A model generated the notes under the pieces. It made no database searches. It was not told where the DNA came from and saw only the letters and a list, made by a program, of their open reading frames with translations. Positions 37,201-51,000 of a DNA stretch of 64,000 nucleotides are shown one piece after another. The stretch's first letter is position 1. Each line of letters opens with the position of its first letter. The stretch comes from Chrysemys picta bellii. Its lineage: Eukaryota; Chordata; Testudines; Emydidae. The translations under genes were made by a program, and so were the position numbers. Where the stretch lies: assembly GCF_011386835.1 (NCBI RefSeq), contig NC_088796.1, positions 31,513,011-31,577,010 of the forward strand, read 5' to 3'.

Positions 37201-40200
37201 AAAGATCAGAACAGTCATTGGGTATTGGGATTCATACATGATGCATTCAGATGACAAGCTCTCTGGATCTTTTACTGAAATGCCTTCAAAAAATAAACCC
37301 TACAGATAAATGAAATTGGTAGGTTTTCTTTACATTCTAAGAGATAGAGACAGGGAACAGATAAATGTCTGAGTAGAGTTTGACTGTCTCTGCATGCTTA
37401 CAGATTGGGCTAATTCTATAATAGTAGAATAATAACACCTATAATAGTTCAGGGGAACTTGAATAAATTAAAATTTCATACAGAAAATATTCTTTTTTCC
37501 GAGCAGAATTACCTTCTGCAACAAAAATATTCCAGATCTCCTATACTTTTAAAAAGTTCTGGAATGAGCATTGGGTAGGAAGGCCTCTCAGAGAGAAAAC
37601 ACTTTGATCCAGAAAATATGGTGTGGTGCTGATGAGATACTAAAGGATCTATGGCAAGTCCTCTTTGGGGAAGAGCCTAATTCTACCCTCAGTCAGTCTG
37701 GTGTGAAAACAGGGGAATATTGTTGATTTCAGTGAGGTTGCTTTGCATTTACATGGTGTAATTGAGGGCAGAATTTGGTCCAAAGTCTCAAAGGGCTTTT
37801 AAAGAATAGTGAACAGTAAATAAAGATAGGCAAGTAATGGAATCTCCACTTCCCCACCAAAAAGAGATTAAATGAGTAAGTAAATCAGTAAATCTTTTGA
37901 AGGTGAGGGAGAGTAATGCTCCCTGCAAAAAGAGATTTAAAAGACTAGAACCGTTTACTTGGAAATGAGATGGCCAGGGCTGGAGTTGGGTTGCTAAACA
38001 GGGTGGGCCAATACTCTGAAGTGGTACTCAGGTGCTTGGCTGGCTGGTTCTTGCTCACGTGTTCAAGTTCCATACTGGCTCAGGCAAGAGTACCGCCCTC
38101 ACCATTGTTTCCATGGTTTTTCCCAAGTATAAATTAGCACAGAATATTGCCTGTAAATATCAATCCACTAATAGAATAAGTAGGTCTCTGTGATAGCCTG
38201 TTCTAGCATGGCAATTCCTATTTACACATATCACCAATATTACATTTTCTGCAGTACCCACCGTGGATGTATTTCAGATCTCTACTAAGGAAAGATTTGG
38301 GTTGGGACATCAGCTGAAAAAGTAAGTTCTGGAAGAAATTTAATACGATCTTGCTTAATGCATTATTGTTACAATCATCCTATGTTAGCTCTTGCATTGG
38401 GTCAAGACACATTTAACAGATGGGTTGTAGTTCTCTTTGGGCCAAATGGCTCCTGACTGCTTTTTCAGTTAAAAAGTCCACCTCCTCCTTTCAAATTGTT
38501 TTGACAGTGCTGACAAATAACAGGTAATCCCTGTAAATGTTCCCCTTGCCATTTACTGCAGTTTTGTAAACTGTACTGTCTAAAGTGTGTGAAATCAGCT
38601 GAGAATCAGAATCACTAGACTGGAAGGGATCTCGGAAGGTCATCTAGTGCAGTGGTTCTCAAAGCCAGTCTGCCGCTTGTTCAGGGAAAGCCCCTGGCAG
38701 GCCAGGCCGGTTTGTTTACCTGCCACGTCTGCAGGTTCGGCTGATCGCGGCTCCCACTGGCCGCGGTTCGCCGCTCCAGGCCAATGGGGGCTGCGGGAAG
38801 GGCAGCCAGCACGTCCCCCGTCCCGCGCCGCTTCTTGCAGCCCCCATTGGCCTGGAGCGGCGAACCACGGCCAGTGGGAGCTGCAATCGGCCGAACCTGC
38901 GGATGTGGCAGGTAAACAATCCGGCCCAGCCTGCCACAGGCTTTCCCTGAACAAGCGGCGGACCGGCTTTGAGAACCACTGATCTAGTGTAGTCCCCTGC
39001 ACTCATGGCAGGACTAAGTACTATCTAGACCATGTTTTATTTCATATGACAACTTAGATTTTAAGCTCTATGAGGCAGGCAACCTGTTATGTACAATGCC
39101 TAGCACAATGGGGCTCCAATCTGTGAGGGGTGACTTTGAGGTTCTACCACAAAAACTAATAACCACTTGGGCACTTATTTTCTGAGGCCAGTAAGGCACA
39201 GTAGATGAAAAGATTGAGCAGTTTCATGTAGCCAGTTCAAGACTTAGTTCAGTTTAGTTAAAATTCTGACGATTCATCTTTTTGCAAATTCTCATTATTA
39301 ATATTAATTAATAATTAATATGAATAATTACTATTAATAAAATGACAAGAATGTAAGTTTAAGAGTACGTCTACACAGCAAAAACAACTCTGCAGGCTCA
39401 TAGCCCAGGTCAATTGACTTAGCTCGCAGTGCTTGCACTGCAGGGCTAAAAATAGCAGTGTAGACATTCAGGCTCAGGCTGGAGCCCTGGGCTGGACACA
39501 ACCCGCTCTTGCCAGGTTTCAGAGCCTAGGGCTCTGACCCCCAACATCTACACAGTTATTTTTAGTCCTGAAGCACAAGCACAAGTCAGTTGACCTGGTC
39601 TCTTAGAGTCACTGCTGTGGGGATTTTTTTGCTGTGTAGATGTATCCTAAACATCTACACCTTTAAAAAAAGAAAAAAAAGGCAGTTTGGTTCCATAAAG
39701 AAATCTTTTGCTGGTAGGTTTAAAGAAACAATCAGAAATAATCAGCACAGTGTTTTAATAACCTTGCAGATTAATTAACATTATTAAAAATCTGTGCAGT
39801 AATTTGAAATTGAGAAAAAAGTAATCAGTTTCTAATATTACATTTAATTCCTTATAGTACCCGTGAGTTGTACATTAGATAGCCTTTACAAGAGGCATAC
39901 ACAATGCATTTTTGTGTGATACATTTTGTCAGGCAGAGGGGAGAGATCTGTGATTGTACATCTACATAACTATGCAGTTAAGTCAAAAATTTTGAATAGC
40001 CACAGGTCTCATGGTCCCTCATCACTTTTGAGGGCAAGAAGATCTTCATCTTTTGAAAATCAATGAAATAGCCAGTTAAGTCAACACTACCATCTATTTT
40101 AACAGTACCACCCATGCATCTCAAACCTAAACATTCTCACTGTTTCTGCATCTCTGTGACAAAGATACTTTCACATCTTTCATCTTTGATGTGTATATGA

Positions 40201-41119
40201 TGTATACTTATATAGCTTATATCAAAAACAGTGTCATTTTTAAAGAGCCAAGTACTGGCCTCAATCCACCCATGTGACTCTCAAGTTCTTCATTTAGAAT
40301 GAGGCCACTACATGGCTTTAAATGATGAATGTACAGGTGTTAGCTTTACAATTACTGTGACTTGGCTTTGATTGTCTTTTCCTCCTTTACAGAATAATGC
40401 AGACGTTTGTTACACAGCAGTGGAAGAATAGCAAAGAAAAATCAAATTGTACGCACAATAAGAAAGTGTCTGAGAAAAAGGTGAAATCCCCTCTGCACAT
40501 CTTTTCTACATTGCGCAGGTAATACCAGGCGAAATATTTTTATTATCACATGCTGTTCAGATTCTTCAGCATACTTAACAAGATTTAGCAGTTTAGCAGA
40601 AATGTTGACTTTTCTCCAAAGAGAAGTATTCTGTTTATATCTTACCTCTTGGGTCTTGTGCCCTCACCTTGTATGATTTCAAGAACTAACTAGGAACTAC
40701 AGCAGTTTCCAAGATTATTCCGGGGGGGAGCGTTTTCATGTCCTACCCTCTAAAAGACCCTGACTCATCTAGAACTGGAAATCACTCATTTTATACTGTT
40801 AAACTTGGCTGTGTGCGCTATTATTAGTTTAGTAGGCAGACTGTTATTTTATTAGCCATAGTTAAGGCTAAAATTTTGTCATGGTTATTTTTAGTAAAAG
40901 TCACGGACATGTCAGAGGCAATAAACCATACAAATTCACGGAAGACATGACCTGTCTGTGACTTTTGCTGCTGCAGCTTCATGGTTTTCCCCTACCACCG
41001 TGATGGCTGGGAGCTGTGGGGTTCCCCCTCCTCCCACAGCAGCTGGGAGCTGCAGGGTGAGCATATTTGCCAAAGAGAAAACGTGACATCCCAGCCGCTC
41101 ACCCGAGTCATTACTCCTC

Positions 41120-41191
<72 letters not shown>

Positions 41192-42059
41192 GTCGCCTAT
41201 CGCTGGAACCCTATGGAGGGCTCCCCTCAGGAGTCTGTCACCTGTTGCTGGAACTTTGCAGGGCGCCCCCTGTCACTACTGTCGCCTGACGCTGGAACCA
41301 TGTCAGGTCCCCACTGGCTGAGTCCGGCAGTCCCTAGGTCTGAAGCAGAGAATGTCGGAGGTCTTAGAAGTCGGATTCCATGACTTCCATGACCTCCGTG
41401 ACATAAACGTAGCCTTAGCCATATTATCCTGCTAGTTTTATTGCTGTCCAAGTTTGCTTTCCATAATTGTATTTTTCTTCACTTTCAGAAAAAAATGTTT
41501 CTGATATCTCAAGGAGTAGGGCCTGATTTTCAGAGGTGCTGTGCAGTGACACCTCCTATTGATTTCATTTGGAAGCATGCATGCTCAGCACCTCTGAAAA
41601 TCAGTCACCAGGCCTTGAAAGGCCCAATCCTGGAGGTACTTATATACATGAATAACTTTCCTCATGTGAATAGTCCTTTTGAATCCCATTGAGTTCATAC
41701 TACCATGAGTAAAGTTATTCATGCACTTAAGTGCCTCTGTGTCTTTCAGTAGTGTAATTCACCTGATGTAGCACTTTTTTCTATTTTTGGGGAGTTGGCT
41801 GATCACCCCCTCTTCGGGTTTGGGTGATCCTTTGAGCATCTCTGGTGCTTGACGAATTTCTTGTATTCTAAGTTTCACATGTAACAGTGAGTGGTACAAC
41901 AGACCCAGATTGGCGATGGGTTGGATACTGTATCCATACAGAGTCGTCGAGGGGTATTTATATTTACAGGAAATAAAAGAGGAAGATGGAATTGTGAGCC
42001 AGAGGTTTTCACACTCTGTACCAAACATTCACACAAGCTATAGCATGTCAACACACACA

Positions 42060-42095
<36 letters not shown>

Positions 42096-45000
42096 CTTCC
42101 TGGGGTTTGGTTTTATTCACAAATTGAATACAAAAGCCAACCCAATCCTTCTCCCCTAGACTCAGCTGCAACTAAGATTCCTCTCCAAAGACTGTTTAGC
42201 CCATATGCTAAGCCTCCTTTCTTTGTTAACAGTACCATTCCCATCTCCCTTATATCCATGTATGGTAATGAATCATTTACAAGCGTGAGTCAGCACATTC
42301 ACTGAACATTTTCCAGCAGGATCACCATTTGCTAACAGTATGGATAGACACTGCCAGCCTGTTAAAGGGATGTTTTCCCTTTTGATTCCATTTCTCTTCT
42401 TTTTGAGCAAACCAAAAAGGTTTCACTTTGATATGAGGATGGAAAAATGATTCAGAAAGATTTAATTTTGCCTGATACCAGCTCTCTTAGTACTAGGTAA
42501 ACAATTTTAAATATTAGAAAAAATAGTCCAGATCATATAAATGTTGCTTCATCTGCACCTTGATTCCTTGTTTTCTTGATATATATATTAGGCCTGATTA
42601 CCCTCTTGCATTACGCTGCTGCCGATCAGGAATACACCGAAGTAAAACCACTTGAAGTGAGAAGAGAATCAAGCCAAACTGTCTTCTACAAAATAATCAG
42701 ATTATTGGGCGGGGGGAGGTTTGTTTTTTTTTTTTTTTTTTTTTTTTTTAAGAATTGTTTCGGTTGAGATAAATGTGAGTGACTGGATACAAGCTTCTGC
42801 AGAAGTTAAAATTCTAAGAACCCATTATATCCTGCAATTGATCTGCTTGCAAAACTCCTCTGGCTCGTGGTGTCAAGAAATTAGCATGGCTTGAAAGAAC
42901 CATGCTATAACAATTGTGCAAGCAAAGTAGATTTACCCTTTTGATTGAAGAAGTCTATTGCTCCATATGAAAAATATGGCCATGATTTTCAAAAATAGAT
43001 GCCTAAGTAAGTGGCCTGATTATGAACTTAGTAGCCTAAATTTAGGCACCTATTTTTTTTAAATCATGGCCTATGCCTATAGCTAGTCAGATACACAGAT
43101 ATACATACTACTTATATACTTTTAGGAATGAAATCTGTTTACAAATTTGCATAATCCATAAATGTCACTCTTTCTTCTGTGTTAAACAGATATTTAAAAA
43201 AAATACCTTGATTATATGTGTATTTATATGTAAAGTTGTGTATTTATTATTTCATGGAGTTTTTTATTGTTCCTGTACTAGGTTTTCCCCTTATTTATTT
43301 TTAAGGTCGCCAAGTTATCCTCCACCTGGCTGTGGTAAAAACAAATCAAAACTGAAATCTGAACAAGATGGCATCTCCAAAACTCACAAGCTGCTGAGAA
43401 GGACTTGTTCTAGCACAGTAAAGTCTGAGGATGTGTGTGCCACAAAGTCTCACAGAACTTTTGGCCGTTCATTGTCTAGTGATCCTAGGGCTGAGCAGAC
43501 AATGGCTATTAAATCGCACAAACTGTTGAATCGTTCTTGCTCAGCAGCTGTTAAGCAAGAAGAATGCATCACTCTAAAGCCCCAAAAACTCCTAAGCAGA
43601 TCATGTTCCGGGGATCCTCGATGTGAGCACAATAGCACCCTGAAGCCTCACAAACTTTTAAGCAGGTCTTATTCCAGTAATCTTAGAATGGAAGAATTAG
43701 ATGGACTGAAGAATCACAAGTTACTCAGCAAGTCTTACTCCAGTGCCCCTAAGTCATCCAAAATGGAGTTTTTCAAAGAACCCACCATAGCAGAGGGCAG
43801 GAGGCTCTCTCTTACCTCAGGGCTTATTGGTATCTTAACGCCATCTTCCTCATCACCTTCGCAAGCTGCTGTGCGTAATACTCATTATTCTTTCTGTTTG
43901 TTTGTTTTTTCTCTTGCTTGTTTTTTAAAATGGATTAATATCCAGGGCATACATAAATTCATACATCAAGAAGGATTTAACATTAAATAAAACACATTGG
44001 AAGTTACCTTTCTGGTCAATATTAAATAAATACCGGCACACATACAAATCTGTCATACTAACTGGGACCACATAGGCTAAGACCGAGCTTTTATGTCTAC
44101 CCCTGAGTAAGGGGCAGCATGCTGCTGCTGTGACACAGGAGCAGCTCAGTCACATAGTTCCTTCCCTGGTTCCTCTCTTGCTCCATGGGGGAAATAACCT
44201 GCTGATAGCCCCATCCAGTAGTAAGTTCCTTCTCCCTTCATGCTGGTGAGCACATTGAAGGGAGTGGAGTTGAGTCTGTACCCACTCCTTGAAGACACTG
44301 GTGTAGGGGGAGAGTAATATTCAATGGGTGTTTGCTTCCTCCATAGCCTGTGCATAGACAGTGATATGGGTAGGTTGAGCAGGGGATTGAAGCCCATTTT
44401 TCCTCCTTGCGGCCACCTGGGGAAAGTCCCATACATGCCCATACAGTTGTTCTTGTTTTGGGTTGGGAAACCCAACCCAAAGGGTTAACATGCATTTTAC
44501 TAAACATAGAAAATACACTTCAATGTTAGTTCCGTCTGTAACTGATCACTAAAAATCGGGAGGATGTTTAAGAGTAAGTAAGAGCTAGTTTGCTTTCCTG
44601 TTTCAAGGCATTGGGAGGCAGTGCTTGTTGTCTTACATGTTAGATGTGGGGAGCTGGCGTCAGGAGACCTGGGTTCTAGTCACAACTTTACCATTGATAA
44701 GTATGGTACCTCAGTTTCCCCACCTCGACAGAATTCTGAGATCCTTGGTTGAATGGTGCTATGTAAGTCTAAAATATTATTAAATATTCTAACTGTAATG
44801 AAATTACATTAGTAGTGTTTCAGCCTACTCATGGTAAATTAGCCTAACAAGTCAACTATGAGCAACTCTCGCTGTATCTAAAGGCAATAATATAGTGTGA
44901 CTTATAAAGCTGCTATGTGCATGTTACTTGGTTGTTTCTGTAACTTGTACAACCAAAATTAATGAAAGGTGAACTGAAAAGTTTTATCTACTATCACTTA

Positions 45001-48000
45001 TGTTTGGGATTCATTTTTCACTCTGAACCGTCGACGATGGTGTCTCTGCTTTAGGGGCCTGAATCAGCTCCCACTTAAAGTCAATAGAAAGAATCCCACT
45101 GACTTTGGGGAAATCAGAACTGCTAAGAAAAATAACATTTTTGTCATAATACATGAATATTGAGGGAAATCAGCCCATATGCAGTCAGATGCAACACCAT
45201 TGACTTCAGTGGAATGGCATCAGGACTTAATTAGGCACTTTACTTATTAAAATCCTAGCTCCTTTCCAAAGACCTGCCAAGATACTTGGAGTTCTGTACA
45301 GGAAAAGAAACAGCAGGGAAGGGAAAAGAAAGGTTCCACAAATAAGCAGCTTGGTCCATCTCCCACTGAAGTAAAAAAGATGGTCTGAGACAGATGTCAA
45401 GGGGAGGGAGTTCCACATCTTAGTGGCCACCGTAGCAAAGGTACCTTCCAAAGTAATGTGGGATAATACTTTGAAATAAAGTGTCAGAAAGAAGGTCTGA
45501 GCATAGATACTTGTTAAGATGAGGATCAAGGAAGAGGTTTCATGAAAAGTATAGTGGAAAGAGATTTTCTACTTTTTTTGTTTTAAAAGGCATGTTAGTA
45601 ATTCAAGTCTAAACACATAGTCCATATTATATATGTGTAGAGAAGCAGGATACACACACAAAAAATAAAGAATTCTATTCATTTTTAAAATAATTGCTTA
45701 GAGGTTTGTACATTAACATGGAGTCAAAGTACCAATGCTTCTTTTTGATATTAGAGTTTTTAGGGTGTTTACAGATAAAGCAAAAACTCTCTAGGCAAGA
45801 GGTAAAGAAACAGATGAATTTATTGTGGCTAATCTATGCAAACTAGAGATATTTCCAGATGCCAATATCGTTTAATTCACAGACCTTCATAGAAAAAAAA
45901 TACAAATGTTCTTACTATTTCCACAAGAAACCTGCAGCATCTCTTCTAATTAGCTCTAGCACTGAAGTTGCTTGACCTTTTTTCTTACAGCCGAATTATG
46001 GTGCAAAATGCATTCCAATACGAGACAATGGCTTTCTTGTGCAGGTAGGATGTCATGCTTAATCTGTTTTAGAAACACTTTGAAGCAGGAGCTGTCTGTT
46101 AATTATTTTTAAGCAGATGTTATTGTTCTCACTTTCATTGTTCTCAGACTATTGAGTTTGCTGAGCAGCGGATACCAGTGCTGAATGAATACTGCGTAGT
46201 TTGTGACGAACCACATGTGTTTCAGAATGGCCCCATGCTGAGGGTAAGCTGAATGTGGCTGAGTTATGTGATACATATTTTTAATGTCTTAAATAGCCAG
46301 AGACAACAAAAACCTGTTAGAATATTCTCAAGTTATTCTGGATGCACTGCATCACAATATTGTATTTGGATAAGATTTTTTTTTAATGTATATTAGACGG
46401 AACAAGCTGTCTCACGGGGAAGTTAATTACTGCCCAGCCATTCCTGTACAAATTGAAGTTCAGGAAAACACAAGGGAGACAGCAGGAGTGGTCCCTAAAC
46501 TCGCATGCCTGCTGCTCACAGGATAATACTTCCTAGGGTTTGTAAACCTACTTCTGGTGGAGGGGTCAGAAGAAGGCAGTAGCTTCGGGACCAGTACTGT
46601 GACTCCAGCAAATATCCCTCCTCTCATCTTCTCTGAATTAGCCCGGGACTTATTTTCTGCACCTGGGGATGAGAAAGGAGGCAAGATAAAGCACTGGGGA
46701 CCAAAATCTTGGCCCAGAATCAAAAGGTGGTACCTGTGGGTAAGTGGTCTCATCCAGCAGGCAGGGAGGCAACTCAGATAGTTGGTGAACCTGAGGCTGG
46801 GCCCAGTTCCACTGAGACCAATCCTGGGTATGAAATGAAAATAGATCTCCTTGAGCTTGGATGTATTGGTCCCTCATATAAGAATTTTGGGCAGGTCCAA
46901 GCCAATGATCCTCTATATCACATTTAGAAAAGAAGTTGTTGAAAAGAAATTGTTGAAGTGAACGGGGTCCTGGTTCATGGAAAACCCAAAGGCCCAGGGC
47001 TGTACTTCATGATAAAGAGGGACTTCTTATATAGAATAGTCTGACTACAGTAGCAAGAACTGGAGCAGCTTCTAGTACCCTGAGGTTATTGAAGGGCACA
47101 CAACCAGTGTTTGGAAGACATTTAGGGGTAGATAAAACACTAGATAGAATCATATAAAGTTTCTTTTGGCCAGGAGTCTATATGGCAGTCCGATGCTATT
47201 GCGCCCCCTGTCTGGAATGCCAATTGCACAGCTCACAACCTCACTTAAGAGCCCCTTTAGTACCCTTACCAATTATTGATGTCCCATTTGAAAGGTTAGC
47301 AACGGACCTGATAGGCCCACTGGAGAAGTTGGCCCAATGTCATCAATGTGTGCTCGTGCTTCTGGATTACACTACCCAGTACCAAGAGGTCCTACCCCTG
47401 TGAAACACAATGTCCAAGATGATAGCAAAGAAGTTAATCCAAATTTTCTCTAGTGTAGGAATACCTGAGGAGATTTTGACAGATCCAGTGACCCACTTTG
47501 TATCAAAATTGATGAAGAACTTATGTGTAATGCTCCAAATACAGGCCATGTGAACCTCAGTCTATCATTCACAGACTGATGGCCTCGTGGAATGCTTTAA
47601 CAGAATGCTGAAGAGCATGATATGGAAAGCAGAGTCGAGATGGGAAAAATTGGGATACCTTGCTACCCTACCTAATGTTTGCTATAAGAGAGGTTCCCCA
47701 GCTTCCTCTGGGTTTCCCCCCTTTGAGTTGCTATATGGTCACCACCCCCACAACATATTGGCCTTTGCCAGAGAAGACTGGTAAGAAGAGCCCAGTCAGG
47801 GAGGGAACATCATTGAGCGTGTGATGCAGATGTGGGATAGAATAGTCCAAGTCACCCCCATAATGCGGGAGCACATGTAAGGAGCACAAGAGGCCCAACA
47901 GACCTATTACAATCATTGAGCAAAGGTTCAGAAATTCCAGATGGGAGATTGGGTTATGTTGCTGGTGCCCACAGCAGAAAGCAAGCTCTTCGCCAGATGG

Positions 48001-51000
48001 CAGGGGCCATACCAAGTTATAGAAGCTATTGGAGAGGCTGACTATAAGATTTGACAACCTGGTCGCCAAAAACAAGAGAAATTCAACCATACTAACCTAT
48101 TGAAGCTCTGGCAAGACAGAGAAACTTATATAGTCACCCTAGAGACACCACCCCAAAAAAATAAATCTCAGGGACAGGTAAAAATGTTGCCCAAATTGAC
48201 CATTGAACAACATATAGAGGTCATCCAAATGATTGAACAGAACCATGATGTGTTCTAGGAAAAGCCAGGCAGAACCATAGAAATCCATTACCACATCATT
48301 ACGGATCCAGGAGTAAAGGTGAAGGTTAAACCATATTGGATCCCGGAGGCTAAAAGAGAAGAGATCAGTATTGAAGTTAAGGGGATGCTGGAGCTGGGAG
48401 TCATTGAGGAGTCCCATAGTCAATGGTCCAGCCCAATCATTCTGGTATCTAAGCCAGATAGTACAATGAGATTCTGCAATGACTTCCGAAAAATTAAATG
48501 AGGTGTCCCAGTTTGATGCCTCCTCCATACCTCGTATTTTCAGTATTTCCCAGAAATCCCTCTAGAAAGTACAGTAAAACCTCTATTTTATTAACTAATT
48601 TGGAATTGAAGAGTTCCTAAAATCAAAAAGTTCATAAAATTGCACACCTGAATTACAGTGGGTATAGTGCAGTGTATGGTGCATTGCATTGCTTTCTCCT
48701 TGTCCTTCAAACCACTGCAAAGTGATTTCCAGTGCCCCAAAGGTATCGGTACATGAAGTGATAAAGACTTGTTTCAACATCACTTTCATTATGTGATTTT
48801 GTTCCAATCCCTGACCCCTACCATTGAGAAAAATGGTTCATATAAATGGTCATTTTTCAGACTGGTGTTCATAAAATCAAGGTTCTACTTATGGGGAATT
48901 TTCAATGTTTTCATAGACTTTAAGGCTGGAAGGGACCATTAGATATCTAGTCTGACCTCCTGTAAAACAGAGAACATAGAATTCCATTCAGTTACTCCTC
49001 CATTGAGCCCCTTAACTTGGGATGAATCCGAGATAAGAAATTCTGCATAAAAGGGTAACAATTAAGGGACTGCCTTGTGAAAATCAGCTTTGGGATTACT
49101 TTACTTGCGGAGCATTTTTTTGCCTGGATAAAAAATCTCAAGAGAGTCTGACTACACCTTGCTGAAGAGTCCTTAAGCACTGAGTTCTGGAGTAAACCCA
49201 TGCTCAGTGTAGAGAACATGAGGTATAGGTTGTGGTGGCTCTGTGCTGGGAATAGACAGAGAAAGTAATCACTGTAAATGTGCTGAGAACTCCTTGGTTT
49301 GAGCTGGATTTCTAGGGTGAAATTCTCTCTCTGAAGCTTTGCCTTTGGCCACCTCTGTTGAAGATAAGCAGGAGTTGTGGATATTTAGTTGTATTTGTGC
49401 CTATACAGCCATTTGTTGGGTGTGGTATAGAACTGCAGCATCCCAGCGGGAGCTCAGGGAGATAAAATTCCTTACTGAGCTTCTTAGCATGCAGCAAGAG
49501 CATGATGTCTGCTATTCCCTTCAGACAATGCAGCAACTCTTTCAGCCTCATGCATCCAACTAGGTCCCCTGACCGGTGCAAAGGATGGTGTCCCCTATCC
49601 ATTCCTTTCCAGTGCTGCTGTGGTGTCTTGCATTTCAGGCCAGACATAGTGGGAGTTAAAGTGTGGGTGCCCATTGTGCCCTCATCCCCTCTCCTTGAAA
49701 TCTTGCACCTGCAGTGCAACTGCAATGGTCTGTGCCTTTAAGAGATTTGGTAGATTCGACATATACCAGGAAATGGAACCACCTAGATCTGATTGTGATG
49801 TAGACAAGGTGAGCTCCTTGAGGCCACAGTAAAGATCTGCTTGTTTGCGTCTGGTTACACCTACCCTGCACACTTCTTTCAGCCGTGGGTAATGTACATA
49901 TGCATTAGACCCCTAGCCCAGGTATAAATAGCAGCGTAGACCAGAGGCATGGTTTGGGTGAGTAAAGTAAAAAACATGTCTGATGGGTGTGGGTATGTAC
50001 CCGAGTACATAACCTACACGGCTCTCTACTTACCCAAACCAGGCCTTCCTGTCTACACTACTATTTCTATCAGTGTAGTGTCCCGCTGCCTCCCCAGTTC
50101 TGGAGTCTTTCCCCACTGCAGGAAAATACTCGCTGCAAGGAAAGGCTCTGGCTGTGGGGAGCTGCTGAAGCCTTTCACTGCTTCCTTTCCTCTGCCAGAG
50201 CCTTTCACTGGTAGCTACACACCACAGTGTGGACACAGCCTGCTTTTCACAGTGCCATGTAGCTACGCGTACACTACCTGCCACCTCCAAGGGTGGCATT
50301 ATGTGGGTGTAGCCTCTGTGTTAAGCTGCCTTCATCTCAGATACTAAACCAAAGACATTATAGCAGAAGAGTATAATTCTTTTTATTATTATTGCTGACA
50401 CTGCGGTAGGATGTTAGATTCTGTACCAACACTTACTAAAGGACAGTTTGTGATCCAAAGTTTATTCACCATCTAGCCATTGTAAATAAATAAATAAATA
50501 AAAACCTAGGAAGAAATATTTTTAATCTGATCAATTTATTTTTCTTGAAATGAGTAATGGACTCAAAAGTCCTGACTTAGAATTGGTTGACTTGGAGAAG
50601 TCAAGACAATAAGCAAAGAAAATACAAGAATACTGAAGTAACTATCTGTTTATCTTAGGCAAGATTGGATTAATTTAAAGTGCAATTGATGGACATTAAT
50701 TAGATTGACATAATGGCAAACTTAAACACCATAAACCATTGCAGAAACTTGGTCTTGCTCAGCCACTGTTTCAAGTCTTGGTAAATAGTCACACCTCGAC
50801 GCATGCTTTGGACAGCGAACTTGAGCTCTGTCAGACCAGGCACAAAGCCAATTCCTGAATTAAGGGTTCTCCAGAAGAGTGACAAGTGAACATGACAAGG
50901 AATTTTCAGACTGTGAAGCCCAGAACTGGTTAAAATTACCCCACTTTCAAATTTTCAATGACATTAATAATAATAAAAAAATTTTGACCAGAAAAAAAGT

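Larger units (their letters stand above)
38322..40392 (+). other. PARP8 intron (2.1 kb)
   Basis: It contains a CR1 fragment split by an hAT MITE, an L2-like tail and a Harbinger-type MITE. The stretch 39650-40392 is unassigned. Confidence 0.75.
40519..43305 (+). other. PARP8 intron (2.8 kb)
   Basis: It contains an hAT-type element with a CA microsatellite, two short fold-back elements, a CT tract and a long T tract. Open frames within the microsatellites are artefacts of the repeat. Confidence 0.75.
46395..48560 (+). mobile_element. Ty3/Gypsy LTR retrotransposon relic, integrase before reverse transcriptase (Gmr1-like)
   Basis: The pol homology runs integrase (about 47100-48100) and then reverse transcriptase (about 48180-48500) on the same strand. 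In ordinary Ty3/Gypsy elements the integrase follows the reverse transcriptase; the reversed order is known in Gmr1-like vertebrate elements. No LTRs, primer-binding site or polypurine tract are seen, and the reverse transcriptase stops soon after its first motifs, so both ends are lost. The 5' limit is uncertain because 46395-46700 is only weakly recognisable. Confidence 0.75.

Noticed and set aside
38640..39006. Long frames on both strands that look alike (RLFRES, NRGQWE)
   Set aside because: They mirror each other because the region is a palindromic hAT MITE.
41123..41189. Regular array considered as CRISPR-like
   Set aside because: A plain dinucleotide repeat in a vertebrate intron, with no spacers.
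40981..41321. Frames rich in His-Thr or Val-Cys repeats
   Set aside because: Translations of a CA microsatellite.
43871..43990. Extension of the PARP8 exon into 39 further codons as normal coding
   Set aside because: The next exon at 45991 continues the known protein directly from 43870, and the extension is not conserved PARP8 sequence.
44146..44475. Minus-strand frame of 109 codons after the large PARP8 exon
   Set aside because: Looked complete but has no recognisable family, signal or neighbouring regulatory element; treated as noncoding intron.
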